Shown here: positions 23,100 through 33,189 of the stretch, in pieces
Layout of the letters: the number at the start of each line of letters is the position of its first letter
How positions within the stretch are numbered: the first letter of the stretch is position 1
Source: Hibiscus mutabilis
Lineage: Eukaryota > Streptophyta > Magnoliopsida > Malvales > Malvaceae
DNA: 64,000 bases
Direction: 5' to 3'
Assembly (NCBI GenBank): GCA_019671005.1
Contig: CM033745.1
Location: forward strand, 43,519,241 to 43,583,240
The notes under the pieces: model-generated
Databases searched by the model: none
The model's input: the letters and a program-made list of their open reading frames with translations, nothing else
What the model was told of the DNA's origin: nothing
Program-made: the position numbers and the translations under genes

Positions 23100-24686
23100 A
23101 CTCAATACCTGAGTACTGATAGGGGCCAAGCGTATCGGTACTGATGGACAGTACCGGTACAAAAACTGCTTACTAAAAAAATTGAAAAACATTACAAATC
23201 AGTACTTGGTATAGTCGTAGCGGTACGGGGGCTTCGTATTGGTATTGGGGTTTAGTACCTGTACTGAAAGTTGTTTTTGAAACTTAAGGAATTTTGAAAA
23301 TATTAGTATAAGTCAAAACACTTAGAATTTCTTAAATGTATTTTCAAGTTAAATAGGCTTTAAATTATTTTTTACAATATTTGAATAAGTTGAAAAATAT
23401 TTTTTTATCTAAATTGTTATACCAAAATATTTATTTCAACATTTTATTTGATCTGAATAGGCATTTTAGAATTAAGAATTCGTGTTATAAATCCTATGTT
23501 ATCTCTGTTATACTGTTGATAGCTCCCATGGAACTTAATTATTTGTGTTGCAGCCTCGTTTATATTGGGCGTATGAGTTAATACATAACAGTACCAGTGA
23601 AGTATATTGTCTTGATTAAATTATATTAAATTAATAAATTAAATATTTGTATACCTTAAATTCTGGTTTTTTCTTTAAAGTATTTATTTAATTTTTTTTG
23701 AAGTGCCTTCGATGATGATATTAATGTCGTCGTCTGACTTTTTATTTACTTTCTTTTTTAATTTCAAATAAGAATTTTCTGTATTTATTTATTTATTTTT
23801 TTAGATGCATTTATTTATCTGTTTTTGTGGCATAATTTTCATCAAGAGGCGAATGTATTTTCTCTTTTCATTGAGGGTGTAATTAACCCACCCACTAAAA
23901 TATCTCCCAAAATCATTACAAAGTACAAAAATATTTGAAACTTTTTTAAGAATTTAGAATTAACCTCGCGTGATTTGTTGGGTATAGGATCAACAATACT
24001 ATGACAATATACATGATCCTGAATTGAGCCCACTATATAAAAGTCTTAGCTCTACTATTATTTTGGCATGTGTTGTGACACTTCCTTCAACTAAGGTAGG
24101 GCGGCAATATCTAATATGATTAAATTTTCTCTTCTGATAGTTTATCGGAGCAATCAAAACCATTACTGATGAAAAAAACTCTGTATGTTCGAACCAAAGT
24201 TGCAACCTCAAGGACTCTTCCTGTTGAGGGTTCCTCTAATTCTAATTTCCCAGCGTTGCGTAAACAGTTACAGCTTGACAAGATTATGGCTTAGTGTTAA
24301 CATTATTGTTTTTTCCAAGCTGGTGTATTGAAACGGAGACCGGTTGTTATTTGGTTGGTTGGTCGGTGATATTGGAACTAACAAGATAGAGGAAGTCACA
24401 TGGGTGGAATTGGAAAAATTAGTTTGGAGTGTTTTAATTTAAATTTTTTTTGAAAGAATTTTTTCTTAAGTATATGGTAATAAATAATATGTGTTAATTT
24501 TATTTTTAATATTATTTTATATTAAATTTATATAATTTAAAAAAAAATATTTTAGAGTGTCATGTGATACCTCTTACCTTTGGCTAGAGTGGCTCCGTCC
24601 ATGGAGAAAGATTATGTATAGAGAAAGGAATGGCTACATTCTGACATTCCCTAATGGAATATCACAAACTAGATTTATTTATTTAG

Positions 24687-24689
<3 letters not shown>

Positions 24690-24717
<28 letters not shown>
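24690..24717. repeat. (AT)n microsatellite
   Basis: Uninterrupted alternation of A and T over about 27 bp. Confidence 0.95.
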
Positions 24718-24721
<4 letters not shown>

Positions 24722-25162
24722 TAATGTCAAAAATATTTGTAACTTTTGATTGAATAATCATTTTGATATGTATTATTTTTTTAAAGTACTTTAATCTTAA
24801 ACGTTTTATTATTCAGATTTAAATTTATTAGTTTCATATTTCTTCATATACTTATATTTTTTATATGTGATATACATATATTAGGCAGAGTTGAGAGACT
24901 CAACTCGAACTTGAAAATTGATCCACTAATCACTAAAAAATTTGTGTTATTCGAAATTTCATTTTATAACTCAATTTTTTTTGAAATTTTTCGAGTCAAG
25001 TCGAATCGATTCGAAAAATTTATTTATTTTTAGTCAAGTTGAATTTTGCTCACTCATATTTATGTCTCGATTAAATCAATGTTACCATCTAATATTGAAA
25101 CAATGACTAATTCTTTCCAAATCGAATTAAGCACAAAATTCAATATTTTATTGCTCAAACAG

Positions 25163-25214
25163 ATAATAATAATAATAATAATAATAATAGTTATTATTAT
25201 TATTATTATTATTA
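25163..25214. repeat. (AAT)n/(ATT)n palindromic microsatellite
   Basis: About nine AAT-type units followed, after a single G, by about eight ATT units, so the tract is self-complementary and could form a hairpin. The 61-codon frame across it (25046-25231) encodes poly-isoleucine and is not a gene. Confidence 0.95.
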
Positions 25215-25563
25215 GAGGATATAGAAATTAAAACAATAAACTTAAATATAAATAAATACTTTAAAATAATTTATATTTTATTCTAAATAAATATTATAAA
25301 TTTATTTATTTTTGGTGAAATTATAAATTTTAATTTTTAGAATGATTTAATATTAGTTTTATTAAAATAAATAAACTATTATTTAATTAGTTTTGGTGGT
25401 GACACATGTTAACTTAAATATTATTTTTGGTAGAATTTTATCGAATCACTAATCTAACATAGCATATCAAGTACATGACCTCTTGTGCAAGAGGTCTTAG
25501 ATTCAATTCTAAAATGGTTAATCAACTTTCAAGGCGTTATCAATTTAGCCAAAAAAAAAACAT

Positions 25564-26126
25564 TAGTTGAATCACCCGACTTTTAGGGTATTATTAATTT
25601 AGTCGCCATCGTTAGAAAAAAATTTTAACCCTAAGATTTGAATGGAGTCTTTTAACTAGTCATAAAATGAGAGAAATATTTTTTTTCTAACCTTAGCATT
25701 TGAATCGGGTCTTTAAAAGAAAAAAAAAACGCACTATTGCTGCACCCATGTTTTTTAGGTTAAACTGATGTTAAAGTTAATTATAACATTAATTAATGTT
25801 ATAAAATAAATTTTATTAATATATTAATTAAAATTATATTTTATATATTATTTTTATAAAAATATTGATTAATGTTATGATTGTAAATGCTTTTTATAAA
25901 ATATATTGATTAATGTTCTAATTGTAAATGATTTTTATCAAATATATTAATTACTGTTATAATTATTTGTAACATTAATTGATGTTATAAAAGAAACTCG
26001 GATTTGAACTAAGGGTCGGAAAATCAGATGTCATTGGGGAATTTAGTGGTGATAAGAACGGAATGAAAAGTTCTTTTCTAACTGAAATGACTAAATTGAT
26101 AGTCATCTGAAAGTTAGGTGACCGCT
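25564..26126. mobile_element. Small inverted-repeat element (MITE-like candidate)
   Basis: The left arm (TCACCCGACTTTTAGGGTAT...AATTTAGTCGCCATCGTTAG) corresponds to the reverse complement of the right arm (TCACCTAACTTTCAGATGAC...AATTTAGTCATTTCAGTTAG). The interior is AT-rich with three copies of an ATATTGATTAATGTT-containing unit. No transposase is present. Target duplication not found. Confidence 0.4.
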
Positions 26127-26224
26127 TGGATACTTTACCCTTTTCAAAAATTCAAAGCAAATTCTATTATTTGTGCTAAAATGTTTAGGAAAAAAAAGTA
26201 CTAACATGATATAGGTCATCATGT

Positions 26225-26306
26225 GATGCTTTGGCTGAGTGGTAAGGCCGTGTGCCTGTTTAGTATACGGGTTCATCCCCCGAGAGGTCGAATCTCTTAG
26301 GCGTCG
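26225..26306 (+). tRNA. tRNA-Ser(GCU)-like class II tRNA with anticodon GUU, probable pseudogene
   Basis: Folds as a class II tRNA of 82 nt. The acceptor is GATGCTT/AGGCGTC (7 pairs, two G-U). The D stem is GGC/GCC. The anticodon stem 26251-26255/26263-26267 is TGTGC/GTATA, closing the 7-nt loop CTGTTTA. A GGG...CCC variable arm follows, then the T arm GAGAG-GTCGAAT-CTCTT. Box A (TGGCTGAGTGG) and box B (GGTCGAATCTC) are near consensus. Overall it resembles plant tRNA-Ser(GCU), but the anticodon triplet is GTT instead of GCT and the T loop starts GTC rather than TTC. Differences are mainly transitions, as in methylated decaying DNA. If charged as Ser it would misread Asn codons, so a pseudogene or SINE-type derivative is more likely. 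Confidence 0.65.
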
Positions 26307-26312
26307 AAATAG

Positions 26313-26318
26313 TTTTTT
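26313..26318 (+). terminator. RNA polymerase III T-run after the tRNA-like sequence
   Basis: A run of six T starts seven bases after the discriminator base, the usual Pol III stop. Confidence 0.6.
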
Positions 26319-26415
26319 ATTTATACTTTTACTTTTGAAAACCTAAGCTGTTTGAGAACATGTGTGGTCTTGCTGTGGAGCATGTGCTACCAGTGTGCTC
26401 AAATAGATCGGAGCA

Positions 26416-26652
26416 ATGGAGTTGATAAACAAACAAACTATTACTTCTGTGGATGTTTGGCTAATGAAGCTATTTGAGAATACAGATCAAGTGATAATGG
26501 TTGTAGCCTCTAGGGGAACCAAAGCAACTCAAACTTGGCAGAAAGCTAGACATGGATGGATTCAAATCAACTGTGATAGTGCTTTTAGTGGAAATGGTGT
26601 GGTGGCTGCTTATGATTTGACGGTGTTTGTTGGAAAATTTGGACGGATGTAG
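26416..26652 (+). pseudogene. RNase H-like (LINE/RVT_3 type) fragment
   Basis: The 78-codon frame contains WQKARHGWIQINCDSAFSGN, which matches the start of the plant-type RNase H domain found at the C-terminus of LINE-like ORF2 proteins and in related reverse-transcriptase-derived host proteins (GW.K.N.D.AFSGN). Only the first beta strands are present. The frame then runs into the duplicated block and ends. There is no RT nearby. A 104-bp part (from 26587) is repeated at 26951-27054. Confidence 0.6.
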
Positions 26653-26950
26653 CCCTGGTTGTAGAATTTGTTGCTGTTTGCTGAGGTCCCCCTCGCCCTG
26701 GCGCCCTGCCCAGACAACATCTAACACCAAGACTCAAAACAAATTACATCAGAACTTTCCTTACCTCCAGTGGGCATTACAGATGTCGCACCAGCAAATG
26801 TCGATTTGATCGAAGCCTCTGGAGCATTCGCCTCCCCTGTCTCTACCTTCTTCTCCACAGAGGCCTTAACATTCTCCTCCATCACATACTCATCGATCTG
26901 TCGGCTCAGATCTTCCTCTATACTAACCTCCGGAATCAAGGTCTTGTGCT
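26587..26950. repeat. Tandem duplication, copy 1 (uninterrupted)
   Basis: Starts AGTGGAAATGGTGTGGTGGC, passes TTTGCTGAGGTCCCCCTCGC and ends CAAGGTCTTGTGCT. It corresponds to 26951-27054 plus 38890-39151, so it preserves the empty site that element A later entered. The junction of the two copies is at 26950/26951. Confidence 0.85.
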
Positions 26951-27054
26951 AGTGGAAATGGTGTGGTGGTTGCTTATGATTTGACAGTGTTTGTTGGAAA
27001 ATTTGGACGGATGTAACTCTGGTTGTAGAATCTGTTGTTGTTTGCTGAGGTTCC
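26951..27054. repeat. Tandem duplication, copy 2, left part
   Basis: Equals copy 1 from AGTGGAAATGG to GCTGAGGTTCC, then is broken by element A. The last five bases, GTTCC, are the left target duplication. Confidence 0.85.
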
Positions 27055-28584
27055 TGTTGCGTGTAATAAGTGCTCCGCAATTGTGCAAGTGTACACGTTG
27101 CAAGTTATAGTATAAAAGATATCGTCTCCATAGGGATTGGTGCCACTTAAAGAATTTAATCTCTTGCACAGTAAAAAGTAAAAGAAACACAAGTAAAAGA
27201 TTGTAGGAGTTTAACTAACAACAAAACTAGAAAGCAATAAAGTAAAAGAAGATGTAATTGAATGAGAGAGAATCGGCCGAGTTATCGTGAGTTGAGGTGT
27301 GATAGCTGATTGGATCGTCCTGGTAAAAGAGTGCAAGGGCAACTCAGTTGACGTGGCAACTTGCACAGCGGTGCTGCCTTGGCAACTAATCGATGGTTGC
27401 CTGGGCGACTAGCTGGGCAACTACTTGGGCGTCTGGGCAGCAATTTCAAGGTTCGACAGAGCGTTCTTCAATGATTTCTTCTTATCCCTAAGTCGAAACT
27501 CTAGCTACTTGTGCATGCCTTGATAATACATCCATGCGCGAATCAAGGGTGAACAACAACCAATCTTGCGCTCCTCTTAGCCGTTGAAATCCTTAACTTA
27601 TTCCTAAGCCGGATTAATCTTCACCATCAATAGATTGAATAAAGATCATACTCATTCGTTTCTTGAATCTAACTCTCCCGATGTTAGATAAATAGATGAA
27701 GTTACGAGATCCTCTCCCAATTCACTCGCAAACAAGAATAAGAACCAAGAATGAATAAACCTTGAATAGAAAAGTGCAAACTCTTATTACCTAAACAAAA
27801 TCCAATTGTTTCTCACAACCACAAAACACAATAACCTTAGCCAAATAGATTTAGTTCATGGCTAGGTTCCAAAGAAACACAAGATAAAGAATTCCTAGCA
27901 TAAACCTAATGGAACAAGGAAGAAAAAGATGAAGAATAGATAGAGCTTTGTCGAAATCTCCCTTGCCTTTGATATTGTCGAAAATTCTCTCCTCTCTCCC
28001 CATTGGAGTTGACAGCATGGCCTTCAATTTATAGGGCTAGGTCAAAGTCTTTTTTTTAGGAGGAACTTAAGTTGGAATTAAATTATCTTTAAAGAATATA
28101 ATTCTTTATTATATTTAAATTCCTTATAGAACTTCTCCTATCTTCTTGGGATTTAATTTCTCTTTGACCTCTTCATGGAAATCAAACTCCTTTGGGATTT
28201 AGCTTTGCTCCACGTCATCTTGGGCTTATCTAGTCATCGATTTTGACTACCATATCATCTTATTCCTTGTCGAAAATTACCCCGGCAACTAGCTCGGCAT
28301 CTCCTTCATGCATTGCCCTGGCAACTAGCTCGGCATCTCCTTCATGCATTGCCTTGGCAACTGGTTCTAGCCTTGCTTTGGCAAGTGATTGTGCACATAC
28401 ACACAAAACACACCAAAGCAGCATCTTTTCCCACAAAAATCACCAAGTTATGTAATCAAGCTCAACGATGGAAAGAAACATGAATTAATGCGTGAATGGC
28501 TAATTATGCAACTAATATGAGCCTAAGTCTAACAATAATATGAGTAAAAAGGGTAATAGAAATAGTACTTTTGAACACTTATCA
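27055..28584 (-). repeat. Element A 3' LTR
   Basis: Plus-strand ends are TGTTGCGTGTAATAAG and GAACACTTATCA. Contains GGCAACTAGCTCGGCATCTC tandem units (28280-28380) and further GGCAAC words (27330-27430). The inner side borders the polypurine tract CACCCCCAAACTCG (minus strand CGAGTTTGGGGGTG). Confidence 0.9.
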
Positions 28585-28604
28585 CACCCCCAAACTCGAA
28601 CTAT
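28585..28604 (-). other. Polypurine tract of element A
   Basis: On the minus strand CGAGTTTGGGGGTG abuts the 3' LTR start TGATAAGTG, the position and composition of a plus-strand priming site. Confidence 0.75.
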
Positions 28605-28868
28605 TGCTTGTCCTCAAGCAATGCAAACTAATAATTACCCGCCAAGACTTCAATTTTTACAAACTTAGCTTTGAACTTGATTTCAATTCTCAGAACCGGG
28701 GCACAAAGTATGATTGGCTTTTCATTTTTCGAAAAACTTAGGAGTTACTCGGAATCAAACTATAATGCTTGTGAGTGTGTGAGGAGTTGTGTGCAAGTTG
28801 ATTTTTCGGATTCTATGCAAACAAGAGGTTTTCAAATTACTTCATTGGGTTCTTTTAACATGTTTTAA

Positions 28869-29054
28869 CTAGAGCCGATTTCGGGCACCTCTAGTGTTTT
28901 GTTTTTAGTTTTCTTAAGTTAATTAATTTATTCGACTAGAGCCGGTTTTGGGCACCTCTAGCGATCAATTTTTAGCACATACTAGAGCCAGTTTCGGGCA
29001 CCTTTAGCGATCAATTTTTTAACGCATACTAGAGCCAATTTCGGGCACCTCTAG
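28869..29054 (-). repeat. Four tandem CTAGAG...CTCTAG hairpin units (element A)
   Basis: 26-bp units at 28869-28894, 28936-28961, 28982-29007 and 29029-29054, each CTAGAGCC..TTTCGGGCACC closing with CTCTAG (third unit CTTTAG). In RNA each can pair its CUAGAG with CUCUAG. They lie between the extra ORF and the 3' LTR, in the element's 3' untranslated region, and recur in element C. Confidence 0.85.
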
Positions 29055-29449
29055 CATTCATCCATTTTTTATTCTAATCCCCCAATTTTTTAACTATCAA
29101 CCTAAGTTCACTAGAATTCCTTAAATCAATCAAACCACAACAGTGTTTCATCAAATTTAGCATCATAGTAAAATTGTAAGTGTTTCCATGGTTATCATAG
29201 AATAAAAATTCTATCAATTAAGTGCATTGGCAAAGTCATCATCGAATATTCATCAAATCTAGGCAATTCTTGTTCCAACTAAAGGCATGGCAAGGCAATT
29301 TATGTATCCTAAATGCAATACTTAAGATGAATGCCACTAAACATGGTAACTAACTAATAACAATCCCCCCAAACTCAAGTGAGGCAGTGTCCTCAATGCA
29401 TGCATTAAAGAGAAATAAAAATAAAGAAAAGTAAAATGCAAACGAGGAC

Positions 29450-30964
29450 TTACTCCGAGAGTTTGCCGTTGTGGATGATTAGTTTCCTTTTGGTCGGTGT
29501 CTTGATTCTTTTGCTTGAACGCGGTGGTTGCTTCCTTGTTGCCGATGGTGGAATCGATCTTCGTACGGGGTTGTTGTCCTCGTCGTCCTCTTCATCAATG
29601 TCATTGGCTTTTCGCTTGGGTTTGGAGGATTCGATTTGTACGGTCTTTGTTGGTGCAATGGAGGACTCGTCCGAATCTGAAAAATTAGACAATGATTCAG
29701 TACGAGTTGATTCGGGCATAGGTGCTTTACCTTTGGCTTTTGCCGTGGTTGTCGGGGCGTCTTTAGCTTTGGTTGCCACAACATCTTCAGTGTTAGTGGT
29801 CGTGGCTACTGCTTGGGCAGGTACGATGTAGGTTGTCGTGGCAAGGATTTCGGTAGGAAAAATCAGGAACGACACGCGGCTGTCCGGGTACTTTTCCAAG
29901 ATGACTTGGGTGATGGCATTGTTGTGATCCTTCATGTACATCATGAACATTAGTTACCGGTCTTCAATTTGCCTAAGGCGGCTCGCCAACGGTTGCAAGA
30001 GTGCTTCAAAGTGTCCCGGGGTTGATGGCTGAGTTGCCCAGACATTAGATGCTTGGGCATTAGGCGTTGCCGAGGCGGCAGGGGTTGCCGCGGCAATTGA
30101 AGGCATTGAGGATTTTACTGGTGCCTCTCCCATTAGCTTTCGGAATTGTGCTCGATTCCAACCGGACTTTGGTAGGGCCTTTTCATCAGTGGACTCACTT
30201 GGGACATGCATCTCCTTGCAAATATTGGAAATTAAGCAAGGGAAGAAAAGAGAACCCTTGTCTTTTGAGCTACATACAAAAATCTCATCACAAATAATTT
30301 TTCCAATGTTAATGATGCGATTATGCAAGATAGAATGTATGAGCAAAAGATGAGGTGTATCAACGGTAGTATTGTGTGTGGTGGGCATTAAAGAAGTTTT
30401 AACAAACTTATTCCATAATTTTGCCTCGGGTTTAAGCCGAAGGTGATTTACCGTGCCCTTGTATTTACCGTCATTCCATTGAGTTCCCGGTAGAGTGAGT
30501 TCTTGAAGCACCTTGTCGAGTTACTTGGGCGTGAGTTGATCAACAAAGGCTTGATGCTCGTCCTTCTCAATGTAGAGTCCGTAAAAGGTGTTGATGTTTT
30601 CGGGGCTTGTGAGTATAGCCTTGTCACGAACAAAAACATAAGGATTATCCGGGTTAGGTGAGTGAGCATAGAATTCTCTTACCCATGAGATGTTACCCGA
30701 TTCCGATTGATGGCAAAAGATTTGCCACTTTTGATGTGCAATCCTTTCGAAGATGAATGGTTCAAGGCCAAAATCTTGATGAGAGTTGGAGTATTCAAAG
30801 CCTTGTTTTTCGCAAATCTTTCGGCTTTCAAACTTGGAGTGAAATCTTTCTTGAACCACCGGTGTAGTAAACTTCTTGTATCTTGGTTCTTTGGAGGAAC
30901 TTGGATGAACCAAAAATTCATTTGGATGCCATGGATGATCTTGGTTGGAGTTTGGTAAAAACAA
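29450..30964 (-). pseudogene. Element A extra ORF after integrase (plant transposon protein type), interrupted
   Basis: Three consecutive open pieces (30964-30521, 30511-29954, 29950-29450) in one reading frame are separated by two stop codons. They correspond to the single 511-codon ORF of element C. The N-terminal half has the WVREFYAHSPNPDNPYVFV and INTFYGL-type segments of the plant-specific domain often annotated as putative plant transposon protein. The C-terminal part is rich in Ala, Thr, Lys and Glu with a final basic run (KRIKTPTKRK). No signal peptide or membrane segment is visible, so it is not envelope-like. Function unknown. Confidence 0.8.
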
Positions 30965-31464
30965 AGAAAATAAAATAAAAGAAACTAAAGAGTTGCAAGA
31001 TGAAAAATAGGAATGGGTTTCTTGGAAGTTAAGGGTGATGGGTTATATAGAAAAGATAGGTAGTAAATATGGTGGGTGTGATTAATTTTGGAATAAAGAG
31101 GAAAGGGGTTTCGATTTAGGGGTAGGTGACGGCTAGGGGGTTTATTTAGGGTAAATTGGAGGCTTAATATAAGCCTTAGATTCAGCCCATTAATTTCCTT
31201 GTTGAAGAAGTTTCCTTCTTGAATCAAAATTCCTCTTTATCTTGAACTCTTTTCCTACAATTCAAAGACAAATAAAATAATGATTAAAATTAAAAATAAA
31301 ATAATAAAAGAAAATAAATAAAGATGTAGTTTTAATCTTGAAGAAAATAAATAAATCTATCCTAAAAAGAAAAAAACACTGAAATTAAATAAAAAAATTA
31401 TGTAGTTTGAAAAAATAAAAAGAAAAAGAAAAAGAAAAAAGAAAATATCGAAATGAGAGCATGC
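30965..31464 (-). other. Element A spacer between integrase and the extra ORF, with candidate 3' splice site
   Basis: On the minus strand a long T-rich tract (31450-31365) ends in CTTTTTAG followed by GATAGATTTATTT (AG at about 31363-31362). The same TTTTTAG-GATAGATTT sits at the same place in element C (about 48010-48009) although the surrounding tract differs. This is consistent with a splice acceptor for a subgenomic mRNA of the extra ORF, but no donor was identified. The rest is noncoding. Confidence 0.45.
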
Positions 31465-33172
31465 TCATGCATCTCCTGAGGTGACCATTTCTTTGCTACG
31501 TTCCACATGGGCACCGTTATAGTGCTTCAATCTTTGTCCGTTAACTTTGAATTCATGTTTGTCAGTGATAGACTTGATTATCACGGCACCATGGGAGAAC
31601 GGTTTGACAACTTCGAATGGTCCCGACCATTTTGATTTCAGTTTTCCCGGGAAAAGTTTTAGCTGAGAATTGAATAAGAGAACTTGTTGCCCTGACATGA
31701 ATTGCCGCGGCAATAGTCTATTGTCATGCCATTGCTTTGTTTTCTCCTTGTAGATTTGTGCATTGTTATAGGCGAGTGCACGAAATTCTTCTATCTCGTT
31801 GAGGTCCAACAAACGCTTTTGTCCAGCACTTTCCCAATCCATATTCACGGTCTTGATTGCCAAATATGCCTTCTGTTCGATTTCCACCGGTAGATGGCAT
31901 GTTTTTCCATAGACAAGTCGGAAGGGGGACATACCTAAGGGTGTCTTGAATGTAGTGCGATATGCCCAAATTGCATCATCTAGTCTTATTGACCAATCCT
32001 TCCTAGAGGGATTTACAACTTTCTCGAGTATACCCTTCAATTCTCGGTTGGAAATTTCTGCTTGTCCATTGGTTTGTGGGTGATATGCCATGGCAATCTT
32101 GTGAGATACACCGAAGTGTTGCAACATCTTGGCAATAAGTCTGTTGTCAAAATGCTTGCCTTCATCGCTGATAATTTCTCTCGGCATCCCAAACCGTGTA
32201 AATATATTTTTCTACAAGAATTATTGCACGGTCTTGGAATCGTTGTTGGGAACTGCAAGCTGCCTCAACCCATTTAGACACGTAGTCAACGGAAAGTAGA
32301 ATGTAGAGGTTGCCGAATGAAGATGGGAAAGGTCCCATAAAATTGATCCCCCATACATCGAACAATTCTACCTCGATGATGTTTTGGAGCGGCATCTCAT
32401 GTCGTCTAGAGATATTGCCTGTCCTCTGGCAACAATCACATTGCTTGTAAAACTCTTGGGCATCTTTGTACAGTGTTGGCCAATACAAACCGGATTGCAA
32501 AACTTTGGCCGCGGTACGAGTTCCTCCAAAATGTCCTCCATAGGGTGAATAATGGCATTAACGGAGTACATTCTGTTGCTCTTCTTCAGGGACACATCGG
32601 CGTATAACCTGATCTGCATATTGTTTAAACAAAAGAGGCTTGTCCCAAAAGTAATGCTTAGCATCATGGCGGATCTGCTTCTTCCTTTGGTGAGTAAGGC
32701 TATAAGGTAAAATACCATAAACAAGGAAATTAACTAAATCCGCATACCAGGGTATTGTCGAGGTATGTGCTGCCGTGGCGACTGCTCCCATGATTGTCGA
32801 GGCATGTGCATCTAGAGTTACCGAGGCATACACATCTATGATTGCCGAGGTGTGCATATCAGTGGTTGGCGCGACGTTGAGGGTTACCGAGGCATGCACA
32901 TCCATGGTTGCCGAGGTGTGTGCATCTATTGTTGCCGAGGCGTGCGTATCAAGAGCTGCTACGGCGTCGAGGGTTACCGAGGCATGCGCATCCATGGTTA
33001 CCGAGGCAACTAAAAGTTGCTCATCCGAGAATGCATCGCATATCTCTAAATCCGTGTCCTCCTCCCTATTGCGTTCTAAACGTGATAAGTGATCGGCCAC
33101 TTGATTTTCTGTTCCTTTCTTGTTCTTAATTTCAATATCAAATTCTTGTAAAAGTAATATCCAACGAATCAA
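31465..33172 (-). pseudogene. Element A RNase H C-terminus, linker minisatellite and integrase
   Basis: The piece at 33172-32558 starts with the RNase H end (FDIEIKNKKGTENQVADHLSR), runs through a repetitive DAHASVT-type linker and ends near the integrase N-terminus. The integrase zinc-finger region follows in 32500-32162 (LYWPTLYKDAQEF, CDCCQRTG) with the first catalytic Asp in VDYVSKW. The 240-codon frame 32187-31465 carries the second Asp (ISDEGKHFDN), the glutamate (NRELKGILEKV) and the C-terminal region. Two frame changes separate the parts (near 32560 and 32190). The DDE residues are all still present. Confidence 0.85.
32755..33015 (-). repeat. Coding minisatellite with GCCGAGGCAT core in the RNase H-integrase linker
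   Basis: About ten imperfect units of roughly 24-30 bp with GTTACCGAGGCATGCACATC-like sequence. On the coding strand each gives a DAHASVT-type peptide. The array keeps an open frame despite unit variation. Element C has lost nearly all of it. Confidence 0.8.
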
Positions 33173-33189
33173 ACGAGGTTTGGCATCCT

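Larger units (their letters stand above)
23100..25563. other. AT-rich intergenic DNA, no gene recognised
   Basis: The first ~170 bp carry GTATCGGTAC/GTACCGGTAC words (23135-23260) like those in neighbouring LTRs. The rest is AT-rich. Small open frames (for example 23381-23581, 23842-24033, 23999-24211) have no domain or conserved start context and are treated as chance. Simple repeats are listed separately. Confidence 0.5.

Noticed and set aside
25046..25231. 61-codon open frame rich in isoleucine
   Set aside because: Produced by the (AAT)n/(ATT)n microsatellite.
26225..26306. tRNA-Thr(AGU) or tRNA-Asn assignment
   Set aside because: The Thr fold needs six unpaired bases before the anticodon stem. 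The class II fold with a long variable arm is better and matches tRNA-Ser(GCU) overall; the GUU triplet alone does not make it tRNA-Asn.
28869..29054. Regularly spaced ~26-bp repeats that might be read as a CRISPR array
   Set aside because: Only four imperfect units with uneven, AT-rich spacers that are themselves similar, in a eukaryotic retrotransposon 3' region, and without cas genes.
29436..29831. 131-codon plus-strand frame with hydrophobic segments
   Set aside because: Antisense shadow of the Ala/Thr-rich end of the extra ORF; the equivalent frame in element C (46088-46435) is also antisense.
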